This document shows, in pieces, positions 6,031 to 11,349 of a stretch of 11,349 nucleotides of DNA (position 1 is its first letter; every line of letters starts with the position of its first letter). A program made the translations under genes and the position numbers. Origin of the DNA: Clostridia bacterium. Its GTDB lineage: Bacteria; Bacillota_A; Clostridia; Christensenellales; Borkfalkiaceae. The notes under the pieces were generated by a model. That model searched no databases. It worked only from the letters and a program-made list of their open reading frames with translations, and was not told where the DNA came from. The DNA lies in contig JAFWAM010000094.1 in NCBI GenBank assembly GCA_017507595.1, forward strand, positions 1-11,349, in the 5' to 3' direction.

Positions 6031-7395
6031 ATGAAACGCAAATTATTACTGGCAATCGCATTAGTTTTTCTTGCAGTAGCATGCTTTGGCATCAACTATT
6101 TTAGCCCACAGGCTGCTTCCGCTGCAACCGTAACCGTAAACAAGCTTAACGCCTTTGAATATTCACTTTCATACGTTTTAAGCGACGCAGGCCTCCAGCC
6201 CTTAACAGGCAAGACCTCCGTTACCGACGGCAGAACGGTTAACTGCAACGGCGCTGAGGTTAAAAAAGACAGCGCAGCCGTTGAAGCCCAGAAGCAGGCC
6301 GGCTTTGCAACCGATGGTAGCACCATTGAGTTTTTGGAAGCCGCACAGTACACCTTAGAGGTTTACAACACCGAATCCGGCGCTTTAGAGCTTTCCTTCG
6401 TGGTTGACACAACCGGTCAGCCCACCGACGAAAGCATTTCCTATAACTTAGCAGGCATCGACGCATACAAGGCAAAGATCCAGGAATCTTTAACCGTTAC
6501 CGACGGTGAAGAATCTGACGGCGACGACGACGGCCAGATCGACAAGAGACCTATCCAGGTCAACGACGATTTCCTCGTTCCTTCCCTTAAGGATCTTATT
6601 GATTCCGAATACTTTGATTACTCATCCTTAAAGGCTACCCTTTACTATTCCACACCACAGGGTACAAGCTATTCCTCAAAGGATATCTCCACCGGCACGG
6701 CAAAGATCGACGTTACCGCAGTAGGCGACTACAGCTATTACGTACTCTTTAAGGACACCATGAATAACGGTATGTCCACTGCCGATCTCGTTTTGACCGA
6801 CGAGGGCTGGAAAAATGCTGACAGCAACGGCAACCCCGTTGGTGCAGTCGTTATCCCCGTATTTACCTTCCGCGTAGACGTTGCCGCTAAGCCCGAGGTT
6901 GCTGTCGGCGTAAGCGAAAAGGCATACATCAACATGGTATATTCCGTTGAATGCTTCACCATCACCGCATCAAACTACTCAACGGTTTACACTTTATATT
7001 ACAGCGAAAATTTAATTGAGCAGGGCTCACTTACCAACGCTGAATACTGTGAAAAGATCACCACCGAGGCAACTGAGGTTACCTTAGACAACGGCTTTGA
7101 AGAAGCAAACCTCTTCAACTCCTCCGCTAAGTCCTTCAAGCCTCTTAAAAAAGGCTACTATTACGTACAGCTTTTAGTCGTTGACGGTGCCAATATGGAA
7201 ACTGCTGTTGTTTCCAAGCCCATTGCCGCTCAAAGCGAATACAAAAAGGTCGTTTTGGAAACTCAGTTCTGGTATTACAACTGGCAGTCAATGGTATTTT
7301 TAGGCATAGCAGTTCTTTGCTTCGTTGCTATTATCGTTATTTTGTGCATCAAGCCAAAGGAAGCCGCAAAGACCCTTACCGTTAACAAAAAGTAA
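6031..7395 (+). CDS. Secreted, C-terminally membrane-anchored protein of unknown function
   Basis: The 454-aa protein begins with a signal peptide: MKRK, a hydrophobic core, and a plausible signal peptidase I site after AASA (residue 31). AVAC18 also loosely fits a lipobox, which is less likely. The long exported part is rich in Tyr, Thr, Ser and Val, looks like beta-sandwich segments, and has an acidic Asp/Gly stretch (about 157-170) like a linker or calcium-binding loop. A single transmembrane helix (about 420-440) is followed by a Lys-rich tail ending in VNKK, so the protein should sit with its bulk outside. I recognise no catalytic motif or named family; a substrate-binding or adhesion-like role is a guess. 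It has its own strong promoter. AAGGAG lies 11 bases before the ATG, a little far. The six-helix membrane protein gene follows and may be its partner. Confidence 0.85.
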   Translation: MKRKLLLAIALVFLAVACFGINYFSPQAASAATVTVNKLNAFEYSLSYVLSDAGLQPLTGKTSVTDGRTVNCNGAEVKKDSAAVEAQKQAGFATDGSTIEFLEAAQYTLEVYNTESGALELSFVVDTTGQPTDESISYNLAGIDAYKAKIQESLTVTDGEESDGDDDGQIDKRPIQVNDDFLVPSLKDLIDSEYFDYSSLKATLYYSTPQGTSYSSKDISTGTAKIDVTAVGDYSYYVLFKDTMNNGMSTADLVLTDEGWKNADSNGNPVGAVVIPVFTFRVDVAAKPEVAVGVSEKAYINMVYSVECFTITASNYSTVYTLYYSENLIEQGSLTNAEYCEKITTEATEVTLDNGFEEANLFNSSAKSFKPLKKGYYYVQLLVVDGANMETAVVSKPIAAQSEYKKVVLETQFWYYNWQSMVFLGIAVLCFVAIIVILCIKPKEAAKTLTVNKK

Positions 7396-7426
7396 ATAAC
7401 AGTCGGGCGAGAACCCGCTTTAGTTC

Positions 7427-7453
7427 AAGGACCGATATTATTGCGGTCCTTTT
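7427..7453 (+). terminator. Probable terminator or attenuator after the secreted-protein gene
   Basis: AAGGACCG (7427-7434) pairs with CGGTCCTT (7444-7451) over a 9-base AT-rich loop, followed by only a short T tract (TTTTGCTT). A small CGGG/CCCG hairpin (7404-7417) precedes it, and CCCCTT-AAAA-AAGGGG (7462-7477) follows without T-run. The weak T tract allows partial read-through into the next gene; no separate good promoter is seen for that gene. Confidence 0.6.
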
Positions 7454-7521
7454 GCTTATATCCCCTTAAAAAAGGGGCGTGCCCGTCCGATCAAATTTAA
7501 TTTTATAAAACAAGGTGAATT

Positions 7522-8466
7522 ATGTTAATTAAAAACACTTTAAGGGTGCTTATCAACAACCTGAACATTACCTTTAAAACCATGCTTTACCGCGTGATAA
7601 CCATGGTTATCGGCTTTGCTGTCATGTACCTTTGCTTCCACGGCGTTATTGAAAGGGTTCTGGCTCATCCCGCGGTGCAGGGCTTTATAGGCGACATAAA
7701 GACCTATTGGCACAACTTTATTTCCGGTCATATGGATACCAGCGTCGACTTCAAGGCAAGCTTCCAGCTTATCGTTGAGGTGGTAAAGGACCGCTTTGCA
7801 GACTACGTATGGCTTATGATTTTGGCAGGTGTAGGGGCTTATATCTTCCTTGTTATTTCATCTATCTGCTCCTATACGGTTTCCGCCATTTTGCACGCCA
7901 AAATGTCAACCTGCTCAAGACTCGGCTTTTTCGAGGCCTTATTCAGCAACCTGAAAAAATCCATCCTCTTTGAAGCCATTTACAGCCTTTTAAAGATCCT
8001 TGCCTTAGGCGCTTCACTTATTATCGGATATCTCTTCCTCGTGTTCACGTTTGAGTTCCTTTCAATTTTAGCAGTTGCCGTTGCAATCGTCATTATCGTT
8101 TGTCTTTATTCGGTATTCCTGTCAATGACGGCCCTTTTCCGCCCGTTGACGGTAAGCGGTGCAAAGGTTGGCTCACTCTTTAAAAACAGGCTTAAAAACA
8201 AGTATTTCTGGCTTGTATGGGCGTCTTACATATTCTCGATGATCATTTTCATCTACTTAAACGTTTCAGTTTTCGTATTTACCCTTGGCGCAGGCGTTAT
8301 CATAATGCTTCCCTTGACGCAGATTTACTTTACGGCCCTTCAGCAGGTCCTCTGCTTCCACTTAGAGGGCAAAAAGTACTTTATCGACTTTGATAATATC
8401 GAGGTCCCCAACATCATCAAGGCAGAGGTCAAGGACGCTGACTTCATCAACGACATCGACATTTAA
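7522..8466 (+). CDS. Six-helix integral membrane protein of unknown function
   Basis: In 314 aa I count about six hydrophobic segments: 24-43, 95-118, 153-176, 178-204, 229-248 and 251-275. There is a hydrophilic loop at about 50-90, and the C-terminal tail (from about 281) is acidic and hydrophilic. This is the layout of a transporter subunit or a polytopic assembly factor, but no transport or enzyme motif is visible and I do not recognise the family. AAGGTGA precedes the ATG at proper distance. The gene follows the secreted-protein gene by 126 bp, with only a modest terminator between, and ends at a strong terminator; the two probably form one unit with partial read-through. Function is open. 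Confidence 0.85.
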   Translation: MLIKNTLRVLINNLNITFKTMLYRVITMVIGFAVMYLCFHGVIERVLAHPAVQGFIGDIKTYWHNFISGHMDTSVDFKASFQLIVEVVKDRFADYVWLMILAGVGAYIFLVISSICSYTVSAILHAKMSTCSRLGFFEALFSNLKKSILFEAIYSLLKILALGASLIIGYLFLVFTFEFLSILAVAVAIVIIVCLYSVFLSMTALFRPLTVSGAKVGSLFKNRLKNKYFWLVWASYIFSMIIFIYLNVSVFVFTLGAGVIIMLPLTQIYFTALQQVLCFHLEGKKYFIDFDNIEVPNIIKAEVKDADFINDIDI

Positions 8467-8480
8467 TTTTCAAACAAAAT

Positions 8481-8521
8481 AAAAGAGCAAGCCGAGTTTT
8501 TAACTCACTTGCTCTTTTTTT
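8481..8521 (+). terminator. Strong intrinsic terminator after the membrane-protein gene
   Basis: AAAAGAGCAAG (8481-8491) pairs with CTTGCTCTTTT (8508-8518) in an 11-bp stem. An inner GAGTT-TTT-AACTC hairpin (8494-8506) stacks on it, and the T tract continues to 8521. The A-tract on the 5' side could also let it act on the minus strand. Confidence 0.95.
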
Positions 8522-8560
8522 GCTATTAATTATAATATTATTGTATGACTCAGGTCACGC

Positions 8561-8595
8561 AAAAGGCCCGCAGGGGAGGTCGCTCCTTCGCGGAC
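8561..8595 (-). terminator. Probable terminator of the minus-strand operon
   Basis: On the minus strand GTCCGC (8590-8595) pairs with GCGGGC (8566-8571), with GGAG/CTCC pairing inside the loop, followed by CTTTTGCG. The T tract is short. It lies 23 bp past the stop of the last gene of the HPr-like/DUF4364/TSCPD operon. Confidence 0.6.
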
Positions 8596-8617
8596 TGAAG
8601 GTTTTAAGGCTGCTTGA

Positions 8618-8875
8618 TTATTGCTGAGCTGCTTGCTTTTGTTTATACTCTAAAAGGGCAGTGGCAAGCTGGTCGGGGCAAGAGGTATTACCCTTGCAAC
8701 GAACGCCTTTCAGTATGGAAATTACCTCGTCAATGTCCTTTCCTTCAACAAGGCGTGAAATACCTTGAAGGTTTCCGAGGCAACCGCCGATAAATTTGAC
8801 GTTGTATACTTTGTTATCGTTCACGTCGAACAAAATTTGTCTCGAACAAGTACCTTTAGTCGCGTAAGTCTGCAT
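8618..8875 (-). CDS. Stand-alone TSCPD-domain protein (TIGR03905-like)
   Basis: This 85-aa protein carries the family name motif TSCPD at residues 64-68, plus the GGCxGNLxGIS block (30-40). Four Cys (10, 32, 60, 66) suggest metal binding. In other proteins the domain is found at the C-terminus of ribonucleotide reductases; stand-alone members are common in Clostridia and have no established role. The ATG has AAGGAG (8882-8887) 6 bases upstream. It is the last gene of a three-gene minus-strand operon, 40 bp behind the DUF4364 gene. A link to nucleotide reduction is suggested only by the domain and by nrdR some 2.2 kb away on the other strand. Confidence 0.85.
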   Translation of the reverse strand: MQTYATKGTCSRQILFDVNDNKVYNVKFIGGCLGNLQGISRLVEGKDIDEVISILKGVRCKGNTSCPDQLATALLEYKQKQAAQQ

Positions 8876-8915
8876 GTTTGTCTCCTTATAGTGATGTATT
8901 TCAAATTAATCGCGG

Positions 8916-9440
8916 TTAGTCGATCAAATTTTCGTAAATAGCGGCGTAAAGCCCTTCGGCCTTGTCGGGCCATTTTTTGTAGATGTGCTTTGCAACCTGG
9001 CGGCTGGGCACGATAAATTTCAGGTCAAGCTGGGTGCCGGCAGGCTCCATTATCTTAAGGCAAACCGTGTATGTACCGTCCTTATTCATAAAGTAGTCGG
9101 AAATATACTCCTGCTTTCTTCTGTACCTGGTGCGGTTTTGCTTTACGAAGATAGAAATGCTTTCCCTTATTGACATGGGGATATTAACGAAGAAATCCGC
9201 AAGGCACACGCGCCCGTTGGGCGTTATGGCGTAAAGGGGCGGGCCCTGTGTGGTGATTTCGTAAATAAACTGGTCCTCAATAAGATGGGCAAGGGTAAGC
9301 TTACAGTCCATGTAGCTTATCCAGTCATTTTCCTGACAGCACATTTCCTCAACGGTGGTCTGTGACAGGGGAACCTCCATCTTGTCGAAAACGAACAATA
9401 ATATTAACTTGTTGATAAAATTATTGCCCCTGACCGGCAT
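8916..9440 (-). CDS. DUF4364 family protein (winged-helix-like)
   Basis: The 174-aa protein has the features I associate with DUF4364. An N-terminal NKLILLFVFDKMEVPL helix and a winged-helix-like segment to about residue 80 include an L-x-x-LIEDQFIYE wing. Then comes LYAITPNGRVCLADFF (68-83), followed by IPMSIRESI and a basic linker (NRTRYRRK). The C-terminal half is probably a separate sensing or dimer domain. The family is restricted mainly to Clostridia and is predicted to be a transcriptional regulator; its target is unknown. The chosen ATG has only a G-rich GGTGGGGGT upstream instead of a standard ribosome site. The preceding gene ends 69 bp upstream, the next starts 40 bp downstream, consistent with one operon. 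Family call moderately sure, function unknown. Confidence 0.8.
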   Translation of the reverse strand: MPVRGNNFINKLILLFVFDKMEVPLSQTTVEEMCCQENDWISYMDCKLTLAHLIEDQFIYEITTQGPPLYAITPNGRVCLADFFVNIPMSIRESISIFVKQNRTRYRRKQEYISDYFMNKDGTYTVCLKIMEPAGTQLDLKFIVPSRQVAKHIYKKWPDKAEGLYAAIYENLID

Positions 9441-9509
9441 AAGACCCCCACCCGCAAAGCGGTATTTTTGATTTATTAAATGCTTTTATCTGTCTTGAAA
9501 GTTTTTTTG

Positions 9510-9737
9510 TTAAACGCAGAAGGGCATAAGCTCTTCAATAAGGCTGTCGCAATCGCTTTCGTGTATTTCCATATGAATGGGCCTTGACAGGTCCAGGCTG
9601 AAAAGCCCAAGGATGGATTTTGCGTCCACAAGGTACGACCCCGACCTTAAAAAAATGTCAAAGGGATATTTTTGGATGATCTTTTCAAAAAGCTTCACGT
9701 CGTCTGACGAGGACAGCTTTATTCTTAATGCTTTCAT
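9510..9737 (-). CDS. HPr-like small protein lacking the active-site histidine region
   Basis: The 75-aa protein resembles the PTS phosphocarrier HPr in size and in its second half: VDAKSILGLFSLDLSRPI (residues 37-54) corresponds to the HPr block around regulatory Ser46 (AKSIMGVMSL). The N-terminal HARPA-type loop with the phosphorylated His15 is missing; LSSSDDVKLF stands there. It cannot therefore carry phosphate from Enzyme I in the normal way. Ser41 within AKSI keeps the possibility of Ser-phosphorylation or a CcpA/Crh-like regulatory role, an inference. The ribosome site is weak (GGAAAG). It is first in the minus-strand operon with DUF4364 and TSCPD genes, behind a good promoter and a leader hairpin. 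Confidence 0.75.
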   Translation of the reverse strand: MKALRIKLSSSDDVKLFEKIIQKYPFDIFLRSGSYLVDAKSILGLFSLDLSRPIHMEIHESDCDSLIEELMPFCV

Positions 9738-9759
9738 GCTTTCCGGTACAAGTTAAAAG

Positions 9760-9781
9760 GAGCAAAACAGTCATTTTGCCC
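9760..9781 (-). other. Leader hairpin upstream of the HPr-like gene
   Basis: On the minus strand GGGCAAAA pairs with TTTTGCTC over a 6-base loop (8-bp stem, one G-U pair), followed by CTTTTAAC. It lies in the roughly 70-nt leader between the promoter and the ATG. It could be an attenuator with a weak T tract or a stabilising 5' hairpin. Confidence 0.45.
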
Positions 9782-9813
9782 ATAATAAACCTAAAATATA
9801 TTTATTTGTAAAT

Positions 9814-9842
9814 ATTATACATAATTTTTATAAAAAAATCAA
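9814..9842 (-). promoter_or_regulatory. Promoter of the HPr-like/DUF4364/TSCPD operon
   Basis: On the minus strand TTGATT (9837-9842) and TATAAT (9814-9819) are 17 bases apart, giving a start near 9807. It is back to back with the plus-strand promoter at 9860-9888. The shared region has three TTGTAAA repeats (9806-9812, 9848-9854, 9860-9866), possibly only a result of low complexity. Confidence 0.75.
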
Positions 9843-9859
9843 CAAAATTGTAAAATAAT

Positions 9860-9888
9860 TTGTAAACAATAAAATTTTGTGGTACAAT
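9860..9888 (+). promoter_or_regulatory. Promoter of the unrecognised 249-260 aa gene
   Basis: TTGTAA (9860-9865) and TACAAT (9883-9888) are 17 bases apart, preceded by AT-rich sequence. Transcription would begin near 9895, leaving a leader of about 45-75 nt. Confidence 0.65.
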
Positions 9889-9919
9889 AGTAAGGTAAAC
9901 ACAATTTATAGGGGTTTTT

Positions 9920-9954
9920 CGGTTAATTTTTTGCTTTTTTGGGCAAATTGACCG
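9920..9954 (+). other. Imperfect RNA hairpin in the leader or start region
   Basis: CGGTTAATTT (9920-9929) pairs with AAATTGACCG (9945-9954), with GC/GC (9933-9934 with 9943-9944) above a three-T bulge and an 8-base loop. The TTG that could start the next gene (9939) lies in the loop. If the ATG at 9972 is used, the hairpin ends 17 bases before it. Confidence 0.45.
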
Positions 9955-10721
9955 CAACTTTTTCAGATCGTATGCAGACAAAGTACAAATCAATTGAAAA
10001 TTTTCAACGGTACGTTGACGACTTGATTTCGTCAAAATACATTTTGACCGAAAAAAAACTGACCGATCTTATGCGCTCGCTGTCGTCGTCCAAGCTGTTT
10101 TACAAGCTCTTTGAGCATTGCACGGACGATTTTGATTACGACAGGGCCTTTCAGCGCGCCTTCCAAAAGGGTAAGGGCTACGGCAAGGGTAAGTTTATCC
10201 TGCCCACCGACAGCAGGGACGTTATCGCCCTCGTGTTTTCACTTCTCTTTCAGATCTCCGCCAAGGAAATTGACCTTTTAAAGCTTTTGGAGGAGTATTT
10301 TTACGTTTCCAACTACGACGACAGCTTCCGCAACTTTTCAATGCAGGTGCTCGTTCCCTTCCGGACGGAGGTTTTAAAGGCCGCCCGCGCCATGGCGCAG
10401 GAAACCACCCCCGCAACCATGTCGGTGGTTACCAAGCCCGTTGAAAAGACAGTAAGCGACGACGACGTAAAAACCATCACCGCCATGCTGGAGGAGACCT
10501 TTTCCGTAATCCTTCAGTACAAAATAAACGACCTTCTTAAGGCCGACCTTGTCGCCGTTCACGGCGAGTTTAAGGAAGCCCTTTACCAGGGCGAGCCCGA
10601 AAGGATAAAAATTGCCTTCCTTGCGTACAAGTACGCCACACTTTATCACAGGAAAAACGACGTTTCCGTCTGGAAGATAGACAGTATCCTTAAAAAATCA
10701 GGTATCCTGCCAAGGGACTAA
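9939..10721 (+). CDS. Unrecognised cytoplasmic protein, 249 or 260 aa
   Basis: I do not recognise the family. The reading frame is long and its codon use resembles its neighbours, and a promoter precedes it, so it is very likely a gene. The predicted protein is mostly helical, with no signal peptide or membrane helix. An N-terminal helical part contains YKSIENFQRYVDDLISS and LTDLMRSLSSSKLFYKL. A Gly/Lys-rich KGKGYGKGKF stretch follows, then the hydrophobic helix RDVIALVFSLLFQIS with LLKLLEEYF. A Thr/Pro-rich linker (TTPATMSVVTKPVEK) leads to a helical C-terminus ending SILKKSGILPRD. The start is open: TTG at 9939 (260 aa) or ATG at 9972 (249 aa); neither has a ribosome site, and I slightly favour the ATG. 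It converges with the DUF1294 gene, their stop codons overlapping by 4 bp. Confidence 0.75.
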   Translation: MGKLTATFSDRMQTKYKSIENFQRYVDDLISSKYILTEKKLTDLMRSLSSSKLFYKLFEHCTDDFDYDRAFQRAFQKGKGYGKGKFILPTDSRDVIALVFSLLFQISAKEIDLLKLLEEYFYVSNYDDSFRNFSMQVLVPFRTEVLKAARAMAQETTPATMSVVTKPVEKTVSDDDVKTITAMLEETFSVILQYKINDLLKADLVAVHGEFKEALYQGEPERIKIAFLAYKYATLYHRKNDVSVWKIDSILKKSGILPRD

Positions 10722-11014
10722 ACCACAAACCAGAAGTTTTTTTGAAACAGCATAAACACGACGAATACGTTTACGACGGCAATGACGGGGATAAATACCA
10801 TCATAATAAGGCTGTCAAGGCCGTATTTGTTTACGAACATGGACACGTATATGCCTATGGCGCCGCCTAAAAGGGCCGCTATCAAAAACTTACTCGTGCT
10901 GGGTGTGGGGCAGGCCTCGGTCAGTTCTTCCTTGCGGGATTTTACTATCATAAAGGCGTAAAAATTTATTGCAAGCAAATACACCCCAAAAAGGATCTTA
11001 ATAAAAATAAGCAT
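10718..11014 (-). CDS. DUF1294 family small membrane protein
   Basis: The 98-aa protein has an N-terminal hydrophobic helix (about 2-23, YLLAINFYAFMIV), then a charged loop KSRKEELTEACPTPSTSK. LIAALLGGAIGIYVSMF (residues 44-60) is next, and a last hydrophobic segment ends the protein (about 68-93). Basic loop, ALLGGxxG and three-segment layout fit DUF1294, although the loop is shorter and less basic than typical and the usual KT/H motif after the GG helix reads NKYGLDS. Its function is unknown. The upstream ribosome site is weak (AAGAA). Its TAG overlaps the TAA of the convergent gene in the shared CTAA, leaving no room for a terminator between them. It diverges from nrdR across about 100 bp that hold the third repeat copy. 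Confidence 0.7.
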   Translation of the reverse strand: MLIFIKILFGVYLLAINFYAFMIVKSRKEELTEACPTPSTSKFLIAALLGGAIGIYVSMFVNKYGLDSLIMMVFIPVIAVVNVFVVFMLFQKNFWFVV

Positions 11015-11050
11015 ATTCTTATTGTGGGCAAAAAAAGCGGATATATAAGC

Positions 11051-11080
11051 AAAAAGTGGTCTATAAGCCGATTATCGGCC
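11051..11080 (+). repeat. Dispersed short repeat, copy 3, upstream of nrdR
   Basis: AAAAAGTGGTCTATAAG followed by CCGATTATCGGCC is nearly identical to copy 1 (one base shorter, two changes) and has the full dyad GCCGAT-T-ATCGGC (11067-11079). Just upstream, CAAAAAAAGCGG-ATATATAAGC (11030-11050) looks like a degenerate tandem echo of its left part. It ends 36 bases before the nrdR ATG, so it lies in or next to the nrdR promoter. Confidence 0.75.
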
Positions 11081-11116
11081 ATTATTTTATAAAAATACTA
11101 ATGAGAGAGGGTAAAT

Positions 11117-11349
11117 ATGAAATGTGTTTATTGCGGCTGCAAGGAGAGTAAGGTAATAGACTCCCGCGCAAGCGAGGACGGCGAAACCATCCGCCGCCGC
11201 CGTGAATGTATCAATTGTGGCAAACGCTTCACTACTTACGAAACTGTTGAAACGACCCCCATTTTGGTCATTAAAACCAACGGCACGCGCCAGGCCTTTG
11301 ACGTTAACAAAATCAAGGGCGGCATAATAAAGGCGTGCGAAAAAAGACC
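11117..11349 (+). CDS. nrdR: Transcriptional repressor NrdR (5' part; runs off the window)
   Basis: NrdR represses ribonucleotide reductase genes, sensing ATP/dATP through an ATP-cone. The first 77 residues are present. A zinc ribbon has Cys3, Cys6, Cys31 and Cys34 (MKCVYCG and CINCGKRF), with SKVIDSR, an Arg-rich ETIRRRRE, and the hallmark RFTTYE (37-42). The start of the ATP-cone follows ([21 protein letters not shown]). Residue 4 is Val where Pro is common. GAGAGGG (11105-11111) gives a good ribosome site 5 bases before the ATG. The full protein is normally about 150-160 aa, so about half is missing. A weak promoter, TTGTGG-N16-TATAAG (11022-11049), may serve it. I see no NrdR box here, so autoregulation is not supported. 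Confidence 0.96.
   Translation, partial: MKCVYCGCKESKVIDSRASEDGETIRRRRECINCGKRFTTYETVETTPILVIKTNGTRQAFDVNKIKGGIIKACEKR

Noticed and set aside
9715..9783. A second ATG on the minus strand (9783) reading into the HPr-like gene in another frame, a possible leader peptide
   Set aside because: No ribosome site before it, and its sequence is accounted for by the leader hairpin.
9802..10035. Minus-strand open frame of 77 codons over the divergent promoters
   Set aside because: It spans both promoters and AT-rich DNA; the frame is open only because of low complexity and the opposite gene.
11022..11116. NrdR box upstream of nrdR
   Set aside because: No sequence close to the ACACnATATATnGTGT-type box is present.
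1..11349. CRISPR array, insertion sequence, tRNA or attachment site
   Set aside because: No regularly spaced repeats, transposase frames, terminal inverted repeats or tRNA cloverleaf were found on either strand.

Overview
The window reads as chromosomal DNA of a Gram-positive, Clostridia-like Firmicute (low to middling GC, AT-rich intergenic spaces, AGGAG-type ribosome binding sites). Supporting signs are a T-box-controlled ileS, a long SRP RNA that keeps the Alu domain, NrdR, and small families typical of that group (DUF4364, TSCPD/TIGR03905-like, DUF1294). No phage, transposon, CRISPR array or tRNA gene is visible. Most of the window is ordinary core genome. The unusual signals are a short dispersed repeat, a variant SRP RNA helix 8, an uncharacterised surface/membrane gene pair, and small or unknown genes on the right side.

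Left part (1-1060), non-coding except for the first 152 bases. A membrane protein gene truncated by the window edge lies on the minus strand behind a very good housekeeping promoter. Next come the first copy of a roughly 30-bp repeat and a complete SRP RNA gene on the minus strand, with its own promoter and terminator. An isoleucine T-box riboswitch follows on the plus strand: stem I with an ATC specifier, the conserved T-box sequence, and a terminator.

Central left (1062-5812), plus strand. ileS, here of the long eukaryote-like type, is followed after 52 bp by a SAM-dependent methyltransferase. That gene overlaps a RluA-family pseudouridine synthase by 8 bp. The three form a translation/RNA-modification group. 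The second repeat copy lies across the ileS stop codon.

Centre (5813-8521), plus strand. A strong promoter with a palindrome over its -35 box drives a secreted, C-terminally anchored protein of unknown function (454 aa). A hairpin follows, then a six-helix membrane protein of unknown function (314 aa) closed by an excellent terminator.

Right part (8522-11349). A minus-strand operon encodes an HPr-like protein without the phosphorylatable His region, a DUF4364 protein and a stand-alone TSCPD protein. It diverges from an unrecognised 249-260 aa gene that runs plus-ward. That gene converges, with stop codons overlapping by 4 bp, on a minus-strand DUF1294 membrane protein. The third repeat copy sits in the divergent gap between DUF1294 and nrdR, which runs off the right edge.
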